Positions 42,235-52,010 of a DNA stretch of 64,000 nucleotides are shown here, one piece after another (position 1 is the stretch's first letter; each line of letters opens with the position of its first letter). The stretch comes from JALZKA01 sp033856515 (GTDB taxonomy: Bacteria; Actinomycetota; Thermoleophilia; Solirubrobacterales; 70-9). The stretch is taken from contig JAWVEY010000048.1 of assembly GCA_033856515.1 (NCBI GenBank), positions 62,001 to 126,000 of the forward strand, given 5' to 3'. The notes under the pieces were generated by a model. The model was given only the letters and a program-made list of their open reading frames with translations. It made no database searches and was not told the DNA's origin. The position numbers and the translations under genes are program-made.

Positions 42235-43924
42235 TCCCGCTTCGGGTGTCGCCGCGCCGCCTGACGGCGAGGTGCGCCCGGACCGGGCACCGGAGGTTCC
42301 GGGATCCGCAACGGCGGCCCGCGAGATCGTCGAAGGTGAGCCCGCGGCCCCTGAGACGGTCGACGTTCAGCCGCCCGAGTCGGCGCGTGAGGAGGTCCTT
42401 GTCCTCGACTTCGGCGGGCAGTACTCGCAGCTGATCGCCCGGCGGATCCGTGAATGCGGTGTATTCGCCGAGTTGCTGCCGGCTGACGTCTCGATCGAGC
42501 GCATCCGGGACCGCGCGCCGCGCGCCCTCGTCCTATCGGGCGGGCCCGCATCGGTCTACGCGGAAGGCGCGCCGCGCATGCGGCCCGAGCTGCTCGAGTT
42601 GGGCGTCCCGGTGCTGGGCATCTGCTACGGCATGCAGGCGATGGCGCTGGAGCTGGGCGGGAAGGTCGAAGGCGCGGAGGCAGGCGAGTTCGGCCGCACC
42701 ACCCTCACGCTGACGGGCGACGGCGGCAAGCTCCTTCGCGACCTCCCCGAGGAACAGCAATGCTGGATGAGCCACCGCGACGCCGTGATGGAGGCGCCCG
42801 AGGGCTTCGAGGCGCTCGCCGCCAGTCCCGGTTCGCCCGTCGCCGCCTTTGAATCGTCTGAGCGTGGCCTCTACGGCATCCAGTTTCACCCCGAGGTCGT
42901 CCACACCCCTTACGGCACCGAGGTGCTCGAGCGCTTTCTGCGCGAGATCGTCGGTTGCACCGAGCGCTGGTCGCCCGCGTCGGTGATCGAAGAGCAGGTG
43001 GAGAAGGTCCGCGCGCAGGTCGGCGAGGCAGAGGTCATCTGCGGTCTCTCGGGCGGAGTCGACTCCGCGACCGCCGCAGCCTTGGTCCATCGCGCGATCG
43101 GAGATCAGCTCACCTGCGTCCTGGTCGACCACGGCCTGATGCGAAAGGGCGAGTGCGAACAGGTCGTCAAAGCCTTTCGCGAGGAACTTGGGATCAAGCT
43201 CGTCCTCGTCGATGCCGAGGAGCGGTTCCTCTCGAAGCTCGCGGGCGAAACGGAGCCCGAGGCGAAGCGAAAGATCATCGGATCCGAGTTCATCCGGGTC
43301 TTCGAGGACGAGGCGCGCAAGCTGTCCGACGCCAAGTTCCTCGTCCAGGGCACCCTCTATTCCGATGTGATCGAGTCCGGCGGAGAGGGCCACGGCGCCG
43401 CGACGATCAAATCTCACCACAACGTGGGCGGACTTCCCGACGATCTCGACTTCGAGCTCGTGGAGCCGCTGCGGATGCTCTTCAAGGACGAGGTCCGGGC
43501 TGTTGCCTCTGAGCTTGGCCTCGCGGACAAGCTGGTCTGGCGCCAGCCGTTCCCCGGGCCGGGGCTCGGCATTCGCATCGTCGGGGGCGAGGTCAACAAA
43601 GAGCGTCTCGACATCCTGCGCGACGCGGACGCGATCCTTCAGGAGGAGATCCGCGCGGCGGGGATGTACCGCGAGCTGTGGCAGTCGTTCTGCGTCCTCC
43701 CGGTCGTCCGCTCGGTCGGTGTCCAGGGTGATGGACGGACTTACGCCTACCCGATCGTGATCCGCGCCGTGACCTCCGAGGACGCTATGACCGCCGACTG
43801 GGCGCGACTTCCCTACGACCTGCTCGAACGGATCTCGAACCGGATCATCAACGAGGTTCCGGGTGTGAACCGCGTGGCTCTCGACATCAGCTCGAAGCCG
43901 CCGGCGACGATCGAGTGGGAGTAG
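42227..43924 (+). CDS. guaA: GMP synthase (glutamine-hydrolysing)
   Basis: Converts XMP to GMP with glutamine and ATP. 565 residues: an extra N-terminal Ala/Pro/Glu-rich extension of about 55 residues, class I amidotransferase domain from VLVLDFGGQYSQLIARRI with nucleophile Cys in GICYGMQ and FHPEVVHT, PP-loop ATPase GLSGGVDSATAA, and the C-terminal dimerisation domain ending PPATIEWE. Domain order is standard; the extension is unlike the 513-525-residue norm. An alternative start downstream of the extension near 42390 has no good codon. Coupled to guaB3 and overlapped at its end by a GT2 gene. Confidence 0.95.
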   Translation: MADPASGVAAPPDGEVRPDRAPEVPGSATAAREIVEGEPAAPETVDVQPPESAREEVLVLDFGGQYSQLIARRIRECGVFAELLPADVSIERIRDRAPRALVLSGGPASVYAEGAPRMRPELLELGVPVLGICYGMQAMALELGGKVEGAEAGEFGRTTLTLTGDGGKLLRDLPEEQQCWMSHRDAVMEAPEGFEALAASPGSPVAAFESSERGLYGIQFHPEVVHTPYGTEVLERFLREIVGCTERWSPASVIEEQVEKVRAQVGEAEVICGLSGGVDSATAAALVHRAIGDQLTCVLVDHGLMRKGECEQVVKAFREELGIKLVLVDAEERFLSKLAGETEPEAKRKIIGSEFIRVFEDEARKLSDAKFLVQGTLYSDVIESGGEGHGAATIKSHHNVGGLPDDLDFELVEPLRMLFKDEVRAVASELGLADKLVWRQPFPGPGLGIRIVGGEVNKERLDILRDADAILQEEIRAAGMYRELWQSFCVLPVVRSVGVQGDGRTYAYPIVIRAVTSEDAMTADWARLPYDLLERISNRIINEVPGVNRVALDISSKPPATIEWE

Positions 43925-44850
43925 CAGCGAAGCCAGTTTCGTTGATCTCCGTCGTCATTCCAGTCAAGAACGGCGGCGAGCGAATTCGCCGCTGCCTGGA
44001 AGCGATTCGGGCGCAAGTGATCGCTGACGAAGTCGAGATCATCGCCGTCGACTCGGGTTCCACCGACGGCACCCAAACGCTCGTGCGTTCGTTCGGAGGG
44101 CTGGTTGAGGAGATAGAGGCCAGGGATTTCAACCACGGCGAGACGAGGAACCTCGGCGCACGACTTGCTCAGGGCGAGATCGTGGTCTTTACGGTTGACG
44201 ACGCCCTTCCCGTTGGGACAGACTGGCTGGAGCAACTTGTCGCGCCTCTTCGCAAGAAAGGCGAACTTGCCGGAACCTACGCGCGTCAGGTCGCCTATGA
44301 CGACGCTCCGGCTCACCAGCACTTCTATATCGATTACCGCTACGGAGCGGAGCCCCGCCTTCAGCGAGCGTCGGGTCCTCAGGACCTAACCGTCTCGAAC
44401 GTCTTGTTCTCGAACGTCTCGTCGGCCGTCAAACGCTCCCTTCTTCTCGAGTTCCCGTTTGCAAGCGACATCGTGATCGCCGAAGACCTCGAGTGGTCGG
44501 CGCGGGTTCTGCTGGCAGGACATGCCATCGCATACGTGCCGGACTCAGTGGTTCGGCATTCGCACGCCTACACCCTGCTCGATGCGGTCAAGCGCTACTT
44601 CGATCAGGGCGCCGCTGCTGAGCGCAGCTATATGAGCGGGGAAGCCTCCCCTGGCAGGGTGCGACGCGAAGGCCTAACACTCGTACGTCAAGAACTAGCG
44701 TGGCTCTGGCAGAACGAACGCAGCGCGATTCCGTACGCCTTGGCACATGAGATCGCACGCTTTGTCGGCTTCCAGCTTGGAGTTCACCATCAGCATGTAC
44801 CACGCGCGTTGCGACCACGGCTGTCGCGGACGCCGGTCTATTGGCGTTGA
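43915..44850 (+). CDS. Family 2 glycosyltransferase
   Basis: 311 residues: ISVVIPVKNGGERIRRCL, VDSGSTDGTQTLV, FNHGETRNLGARLAQGEIVVFTVDDALP (acidic motif DD), NVLFSNVSSAVKRSLLLEFPF, AEDLEWSARVLLAGH. FNHGETRN is characteristic of rhamnosyltransferase-type GT2 enzymes. GTG 43915 overlaps the guaA end by 10 bases, so it is probably read from the guanine operon transcript. It begins a three-gene glycan insert before rplM. Confidence 0.85.
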   Translation: MGVAAKPVSLISVVIPVKNGGERIRRCLEAIRAQVIADEVEIIAVDSGSTDGTQTLVRSFGGLVEEIEARDFNHGETRNLGARLAQGEIVVFTVDDALPVGTDWLEQLVAPLRKKGELAGTYARQVAYDDAPAHQHFYIDYRYGAEPRLQRASGPQDLTVSNVLFSNVSSAVKRSLLLEFPFASDIVIAEDLEWSARVLLAGHAIAYVPDSVVRHSHAYTLLDAVKRYFDQGAAAERSYMSGEASPGRVRREGLTLVRQELAWLWQNERSAIPYALAHEIARFVGFQLGVHHQHVPRALRPRLSRTPVYWR

Positions 44851-44903
44851 CCACCGACCGCCTAAGCCGCTCCGTTGACGCGGTACCTAGTGTTAGATAG
44901 ACA

Positions 44904-46259
44904 ATGACTTTGAAAGCTCTGCGCGTAGCCAGCGCGCTCAGCATTGTTGCTCTCGTTTGCGCTGCGCAAGCTGGAGCCGAAACGTTCGAGGTAACTGACC
45001 GCAACGATCCGGCGCCGGGCGACTGCACGAAGAACCACTGCACTCTGCGTGAGGCCATCAACGCGGCGAATGTCCGGTCGGGGGCTGACCGCATCAAGGT
45101 TGAAGGCGGCGAACGCTACGTCCTCGCCGAGCAAGCTGGCCCGACTGAGTACTTGTATTGGTACGACCCGCTGTCGATCGTCGCGTCTGGTCGCCACCTG
45201 GCGACGATCGATGCCGCAGGGATCGACCGTGCCTTCTACGGCGGCACGAAGCTGAGCTTGGAGAGCATTCGCGTCACGGGCGGCGTAGGTGAGGGCGATC
45301 CGGTCTTTCCGCTTGGGTTCGGCGGTGGGATCGCGGCCCTCGACGAGGTCGAGCTGATCGACAGCAAGGTCACCGGCAATCGTGCCGGCGAGCAGGGAGG
45401 CGGAGTGTTGGTCGAGGGCTTCCTGACCATGAAGCGCTCGCAGGTGACCGGGAATGAATCGGGTGACGGCGGCGGCGGCATAGTGATGGTGGCCGGCGGG
45501 CAGATCCAGGATTCGCGAATCACCGGGAACACGGCCGGGAACTTCGGTGGAGGGCTTCTGATCGGGCCTCCCCTTGGGAACACCGTGACGATCTCGCGCA
45601 CGACCGTCTCGGGCAACCATGCCGTCCTGGTCAGCGGTACCGATGCTGGGGGCGGCGGGATCGCGATCCCGAGTGGCCTGGCAAAGATCACAAGCTCCAC
45701 GATCAGCGGCAACACATCGGATCGCACGGGTGGGGGCATCCGCGTCACCGGCGCCAACGCCGAGCTCCGTATGGAGAACTCCACCGTCGCGGACAACGAC
45801 GCTCGCGAGCATGGGGGCGGGATCAACGCCGCGAACGGGCCGACAATCGAGCTTGAGGCCGTCACCATCGTGCGCAACGACGGGGACTCGGATGACGACT
45901 CCGTTGGCAGTGGAGGGGGAGTGCACCATGTGGCGACGGCCGGCTTTTCGGTCGCAAACTCCCTGATCGCGCTGAATGCGGCGTTTGCCGGTCCGGACTG
46001 CGGCGGTGACCCATTCGCCTCCGGTGGTCACAACCTGATCGGCGACACGGCAGGGTGCTCCGGCTTCCCCGTGGCCGGTGATTTGGTCGATCTGGTTCCG
46101 AAACTGGGATCACTCGCCAACAACGGGGGCCCGACGCAGACGGTGAGGCTCAAGAAGGGCAGCCCTGCGATCGGCGGGGCTGGGGCTAGCGCTCCAGCGA
46201 AGGATCAACGTGGCGCTAAGCGCGACGCGCAACCGGACATAGGTGCGTACGAGCGCTAG
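44904..46259 (+). CDS. Secreted right-handed beta-helix protein with CSLREA-like N-terminus
   Basis: 451 residues. A signal peptide (ALRVASALSIVALVCAAQAGA) is followed by FEVTDRNDPAPGDC and CTLREAINAAN, the CSLREA motif, and then a series of parallel beta-helix turns rich in GNxAGxxGGG and SxxxGNxS patterns. The end, QTVRLKKGSPAIGGAGA and DQRGAKRDAQPDIGAYE, is the choice-of-anchor-type close of this family. Probably a surface or secreted glycan-binding protein, perhaps a polysaccharide lyase-like fold without visible catalytic residues. TTGACG at 44875 with TAGACA 17 bases later is a possible promoter, close to the ATG. A paralogue is at 59515-60594. Confidence 0.82.
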   Translation: MTLKALRVASALSIVALVCAAQAGAETFEVTDRNDPAPGDCTKNHCTLREAINAANVRSGADRIKVEGGERYVLAEQAGPTEYLYWYDPLSIVASGRHLATIDAAGIDRAFYGGTKLSLESIRVTGGVGEGDPVFPLGFGGGIAALDEVELIDSKVTGNRAGEQGGGVLVEGFLTMKRSQVTGNESGDGGGGIVMVAGGQIQDSRITGNTAGNFGGGLLIGPPLGNTVTISRTTVSGNHAVLVSGTDAGGGGIAIPSGLAKITSSTISGNTSDRTGGGIRVTGANAELRMENSTVADNDAREHGGGINAANGPTIELEAVTIVRNDGDSDDDSVGSGGGVHHVATAGFSVANSLIALNAAFAGPDCGGDPFASGGHNLIGDTAGCSGFPVAGDLVDLVPKLGSLANNGGPTQTVRLKKGSPAIGGAGASAPAKDQRGAKRDAQPDIGAYER

Positions 46260-47272
46260 CTGTCGATCCAGCTAGGCGGTAGATTGCGATCGATCTCGAT
46301 CTCGCCCTTGAACCGGACCGGCTCTCGCGCTCCGTGTTCGCGGACCCACGAGGCCATGCGCTCGATGCCGTCTCGGATATCGATGGGATCCTCGAGCTCC
46401 AGGGCCCCGCGCACTTTCGCGTGGTCCGAGAACGCATGAACGACCTCGTTTCGGGCTTCGAGGTGTGTGACGTTGAGCGGGGCGTCGAACGCCTCCGCGA
46501 TTACCTCGGCCAGCTCGAGGACCGTTACGGGCTGGTCGGCACCGATGTTGTACGTCTCGTTGACCGTTGCGTCTACCAATGGGCTTCGCGCGATTGGCGG
46601 CGCGACGTCGGCGATATGCGAGAAGGCACGGGTCTGCAGCCCGTCGCCGAACACTGGCATCGGCTCATCGCGCAACACGGAGTTCATGAAGATCCCGACG
46701 ACGTTGCGGTATCGGTCGGAGATGTTCTGCCGCTCTCCATAGACGTTGTGTGGACGAAAGATCGTGTACGCCAGACCAAACATTCGGTGGGCGGCAGCCA
46801 AGTCCATCTCGGCCGCGTACTTGGCAATGCCGTACGGATCCTCCGGTTCCGGCTTGAGGTCCTCGGTCATCGGAAGCTGATGAGCCCCATAGACCGCAAT
46901 CGAGGATGTAAATACGAACCTCTTGACGTCGCCGAGAATTGCCTGGTTTACGAGGTTCGTCGTGGCTTCGAGATTGTTTCGGTAGTTGAACGAGCGGATG
47001 AAATGAGACAGGCCCTCGGCTGCATAAGCGCCAAGGTGGTAGACGTAATCGAAGGGTCCGTGATCCCCCCAGAGCGACTTGACGAAATCACCCTCGCGTA
47101 GGTCTCCTTCGGCCCAAGTCGCTTCGGCGGGCACGTTCTCAAGAAAGCCGCCCGAGAGGTCGTCGTTAGCCACGACTTCCATCCCGAGGTCGAGACACTC
47201 GCTGGCCACGTGGGAGCCAATGAACCCTGCGGCGCCGGTGACCAGAGCCTTGCGCTTGCCGGAATCGTTCAT
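46256..47272 (-). CDS. NAD-dependent nucleotide-sugar epimerase
   Basis: 338 residues: KALVTGAAGFIGSHVASECL (NAD motif), VYHLGAYAAEGLSHF, FTSSIAVYGAHQLPM (catalytic Ser), YGIAKYAAEMDLAA (Tyr/Lys), RPHNVYGERQNISDRYRNVVGIF, RAFSHIADVAPPIA and TYNIGADQPVTVLELAEVI. It matches UDP-glucose 4-epimerase/UDP-glucuronate epimerase-type enzymes. Convergent with the beta-helix gene (four-base overlap) and divergent from rplM (119 bases). Could supply the sugar used by the adjacent GT2. Confidence 0.88.
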   Translation of the reverse strand: MNDSGKRKALVTGAAGFIGSHVASECLDLGMEVVANDDLSGGFLENVPAEATWAEGDLREGDFVKSLWGDHGPFDYVYHLGAYAAEGLSHFIRSFNYRNNLEATTNLVNQAILGDVKRFVFTSSIAVYGAHQLPMTEDLKPEPEDPYGIAKYAAEMDLAAAHRMFGLAYTIFRPHNVYGERQNISDRYRNVVGIFMNSVLRDEPMPVFGDGLQTRAFSHIADVAPPIARSPLVDATVNETYNIGADQPVTVLELAEVIAEAFDAPLNVTHLEARNEVVHAFSDHAKVRGALELEDPIDIRDGIERMASWVREHGAREPVRFKGEIEIDRNLPPSWIDS

Positions 47273-47391
47273 CGAGGCCGCGCAGGCTAACTCATTGCTG
47301 TCGGCGAGATGGAGGCCGTTGCGCCATCCTCTATCCTCACAAACCCGCGCTGCGGCACCTTGCCGGGCGCGGTTTCGCGCGTAATCGAGCC

Positions 47392-47826
47392 ATGAAGACC
47401 TACGTTGCCACTCCCGAGAATCGCCAGCGTGACTGGGTGCTCGTCGACGCAGATGGCAAGACGCTCGGCCGCCTCGCGACTCAGCTCGCCGATCAGCTCC
47501 GTGGCAAGAACAAGCCCGACTACACGCCGCACTGCGATACCGGCGACTTCGTCGTCGTCGTGAACGCCGAAAAGATCGCGGTCACGGGCAAGAAGCTCGA
47601 GCAGAAGACCTACTACCGGCACTCGGGTTATCCCGGTGGCCTTCGCCAGCGCACCCTCAAGGAGCAGCTCGACCGCCGGCCCGAAGAGGTCATTCGCATG
47701 GCCGTCAAGGGCATGCTCCCCCGCAACCGCCTGGGCCGCGCGCAGCTCACGAAGCTGAAGGTCTACGCCGGCCCTGACCACCCCCACACGGCTCAGCAGC
47801 CGAAGCCACTGGAGATTGAGACTTGA
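47392..47826 (+). CDS. rplM: Ribosomal protein L13
   Basis: 144 residues, normal length. MKTYVATPENRQRDWVLVDADGKTLGRLA, GDFVVVVNAEKIAVTGKKLEQKTYYRHSGYPGG, PEEVIRMAVKGMLPRNRLGR and KLKVYAGPDHPHTAQQP are the family blocks. Structural protein of the 50S subunit. Coupled to rpsI through a TTGA overlap, the usual rplM-rpsI pair. Confidence 0.97.
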   Translation: MKTYVATPENRQRDWVLVDADGKTLGRLATQLADQLRGKNKPDYTPHCDTGDFVVVVNAEKIAVTGKKLEQKTYYRHSGYPGGLRQRTLKEQLDRRPEEVIRMAVKGMLPRNRLGRAQLTKLKVYAGPDHPHTAQQPKPLEIET

Positions 47827-48767
47827 GCGACGACCCCACGCAGGAAGAGGGCGCGAGCCCGGAGGAAGACGCGCCCGTCGAGGAGCCTGCTGCTCCCGAG
47901 GAAGAGGCAGCGCCCGAGCCCGAGGAGCAGGCCGCTCCGCCCGATGAGGCACCTGAGGAGGAGCCGGTAGCCGAGGCTCCTGCCGAGGAGACCCCTGAAG
48001 AGGAAGCCCCCGCGGAGGAGGCACCCGCTGAGGAGGAAGCGCCCGCCGAAGAAGATGCTCCCGCGGAGGAGGCACCCGCTGAGGAGGAAGCCCCCGCGGA
48101 GGAGGCTGCGACCGAGGAAGAGGCTGCGACCGAGGAAGAGGCTCCAGCCGAGGAAGCGCCCGCTGAGCGCGCTCCCGCCCCAGACGGCAAGAAGAAGGAC
48201 GTGGCCCCCGGCGCCGACCTCGAGCCGCTCCTGATCGAGGACGAGCGTGAGCTCTCCGCCGAGGAGCGCGCCCGCTTGGAGGCCGAGCAGGAGGAGGCTG
48301 CGGCTGCCGCAGCCGCCGAAACCGATGTCGTCGCCGAGGAGCCCGCTCTTCGCGAGGGCGCAAAGCTTGATCTGCCCGAGGGCACTCGCATCCAGGCGAC
48401 CGGCAAGCGAAAGACCGCGATCGCCCGCGTCGTGGTCGTCCAGGGCGGCGGCGAGTTTCTCGTCAACCGCAAGTCCGTCGAGGACTACTTCCCCCGCAGC
48501 CTTCACCAGACGATCGCCCGCCAGGCAATCGTCACTTCCGGCTACGACAGCCAGATCGACGTCAAGGTCCGCGTACACGGAGGCGGCGTCTCCGGCCAGG
48601 CCGATGCAGTGCGCCACGCCACCGCGCGCGCTCTGATCGAGATCGATCCCGAGCTCCGTGGCGAGCTCAAGCGTCGCGGCATGCTCACGCGCGACGCTCG
48701 TGAGAAGGAGCGTCGCAAGGCGGGGCTCAAGAAGGCTCGTAAGAAGCCGCAGTTCAGCAAGCGTTAG
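47823..48767 (+). CDS. rpsI: Ribosomal protein S9 with long acidic N-terminal extension
   Basis: 314 residues; S9 itself is only about 130. Residues from about 185 are normal S9: IQATGKRKTAIARVVVVQGGGEFLVNRK, YFPRSLHQTIARQAI, GGGVSGQADAVRHATARALIEI and the tail KKARKKPQFSKR that contacts tRNA in the P site. Residues 1-185 are almost only Glu, Ala and Pro with internal repeats, then a helical acidic segment. Start TTG 47823 overlaps the rplM stop. No better in-frame start directly before the S9 core is obvious, and the reading frame codon phase is continuous. The extension may be disordered and could interact with basic rRNA-binding parts. Confidence 0.92.
   Translation: MSDDPTQEEGASPEEDAPVEEPAAPEEEAAPEPEEQAAPPDEAPEEEPVAEAPAEETPEEEAPAEEAPAEEEAPAEEDAPAEEAPAEEEAPAEEAATEEEAATEEEAPAEEAPAERAPAPDGKKKDVAPGADLEPLLIEDERELSAEERARLEAEQEEAAAAAAAETDVVAEEPALREGAKLDLPEGTRIQATGKRKTAIARVVVVQGGGEFLVNRKSVEDYFPRSLHQTIARQAIVTSGYDSQIDVKVRVHGGGVSGQADAVRHATARALIEIDPELRGELKRRGMLTRDAREKERRKAGLKKARKKPQFSKR
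48009..48140. repeat. Codon-phased Glu/Ala/Pro repeats inside rpsI
   Basis: A 32-base unit (beginning CCCGCGGAGGAGGC and ending GAGGAGGAAGC) occurs at 48009-48040 and 48060-48091, 51 bases apart. It is followed by a tandem 18-base unit GAGGCTGCGACCGAGGAA. All unit offsets are multiples of three, so expansion by slippage would lengthen the acidic arm without frameshift. Confidence 0.8.
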
Positions 48768-48776
48768 AACTCCTGC

Positions 48777-50087
48777 GTGGCTAAGCGTCTTTTCGGCACC
48801 GACGGGGTCCGCGGGGTCGCCGGCGACGCGTTGACGGCCGAGCTTGCCGTTGCCCTCGGGCGCGCAGCAGCCGACGAGGCGCGGGCCGAGCGCCCCCAGG
48901 TCCTGATCATCCGTGACACCCGCGAGTCAGGTCCAATGCTCGAGGGCGCGCTCGCGTCAGGCGTCGCACAGGGTGGGGGAGACGCGCTCATAGCGGGCGT
49001 CGTTCCAACCCCCGCCGCGTCGATCCTGGTTCGCCGCTTGGGTCTGGACCTCGCGGTCGTCGTCAGCGCATCTCACAACCCTTGGCAGGACAACGGGATC
49101 AAGTTCTTCGGGCGCGACGGCGCCAAGCTCTCCGACGAATCCGAGGAGCGGATCGAGGCCGCGGTGCGCGCAGACCTCCGCCCGCCCAAGGCTGTCGGCC
49201 AGGTGCGCGTCCTCCACGGCGCTCCGGATGACTACCTCCGCGAGCTGGAGGGAACATTCCGCACACGCCTCGACGGCTTGAAGGTGGTCCTCGACTGCGC
49301 GAACGGGTCGACCCACTTTGCCGGGCCGGAGATCTTCAAGCGGCTGGGAGCCGAGACCGAGATCCTGTGTGCCGACCCCGACGGCAGGAACATCAATGAG
49401 GCGTGCGGCTCGACTCACCCTGAGTCGCTAGCCGAGCGGGTCGTCGCTTCCGGCGCCGACATCGGCTTCGCATTCGACGGCGATGGCGATCGCGTGGTGG
49501 CCGTGGACGCAGCTGGCCAGGTGCGGGATGGCGACGAGTTGATCGTCCTCGCGGCAAGCCACCTTGCTGAGGCCGGCGAACTCGGCGGCGGCGTCGCCGT
49601 GACGGTGATGTCGAACTTTGGCTTTCACAAGGCGATGGAGGACGCCGGGATCGAGGTGTCGATTACCCACGTCGGCGACCGCCACGTCTCCGAGGAACTC
49701 CGCGAGCGCGGTTGGACGCTCGGCGGCGAGCAATCAGGGCACATCATCTGGACCGGCTTCGCGCCGACCGGGGACGGAATCGCGGCCGCGCTACTCACAT
49801 GCCGCGCCTTGGCAGGACGTTCGCTCGCCGATGCGATCCCGATGGAGAAGCTCCCACAGACGCTTGTCAACGTAGAGGTGGCGGATCGCGACGCGATCGA
49901 GGACGCGCAGGCCTTCTGGGACGAGGTCGAGTCAGAAAGCGCCGATCTCGAGGGCCGCGGGCGCATCCTGGTGCGCCCGTCAGGCACCGAGCCGCTGGTC
50001 CGCGTGATGGTCGAGGCGCCCACGCAAGATGAGGCGGATGTGGTCGCCAGCCGCCTTTCGGCCTCGGTCGAGCGAGAGCTCGGCTGA
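48777..50087 (+). CDS. glmM: Phosphoglucosamine mutase
   Basis: Interconverts glucosamine-6-phosphate and glucosamine-1-phosphate for UDP-GlcNAc. 436 residues (usual 440-450): KRLFGTDGVRGVAGDALT at the start, the phosphoserine loop VVSASHNPWQDNGIKFFG, metal loop FAFDGDGDRVVAVD, sugar-binding LGGEQSGHIIW, and the phosphate-binding VRPSGTEPLVRVMVEA. GTG 48777 follows the rpsI stop by nine bases. With glmS next, it makes the amino-sugar branch of wall and glycan precursor synthesis. Confidence 0.96.
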   Translation: MAKRLFGTDGVRGVAGDALTAELAVALGRAAADEARAERPQVLIIRDTRESGPMLEGALASGVAQGGGDALIAGVVPTPAASILVRRLGLDLAVVVSASHNPWQDNGIKFFGRDGAKLSDESEERIEAAVRADLRPPKAVGQVRVLHGAPDDYLRELEGTFRTRLDGLKVVLDCANGSTHFAGPEIFKRLGAETEILCADPDGRNINEACGSTHPESLAERVVASGADIGFAFDGDGDRVVAVDAAGQVRDGDELIVLAASHLAEAGELGGGVAVTVMSNFGFHKAMEDAGIEVSITHVGDRHVSEELRERGWTLGGEQSGHIIWTGFAPTGDGIAAALLTCRALAGRSLADAIPMEKLPQTLVNVEVADRDAIEDAQAFWDEVESESADLEGRGRILVRPSGTEPLVRVMVEAPTQDEADVVASRLSASVERELG

Positions 50088-50109
50088 ACGCCTCTAACCT
50101 TTCGGAACC

Positions 50110-51975
<1,866 letters not shown>

Positions 51976-52010
51976 CCGTGACGAACCCGTCCCGCGACCG
52001 TAGTGAGGCC

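Noticed and set aside
42533..43420. 295-residue minus-strand frame opposite guaA
   Set aside because: Leu/Asp/Arg-rich shadow without recognisable motif; guaA is unambiguous.
48009..48140. Repeated blocks in rpsI as a CRISPR-like array
   Set aside because: Spacings are not unique spacers; units are codon-phased and code for Glu/Ala/Pro.
47287..48363. 358-residue minus-strand frame opposite rplM/rpsI
   Set aside because: Arg/Pro-rich low-complexity translation is the antisense shadow of the Glu/Ala repeats; rplM and rpsI have complete family motifs.
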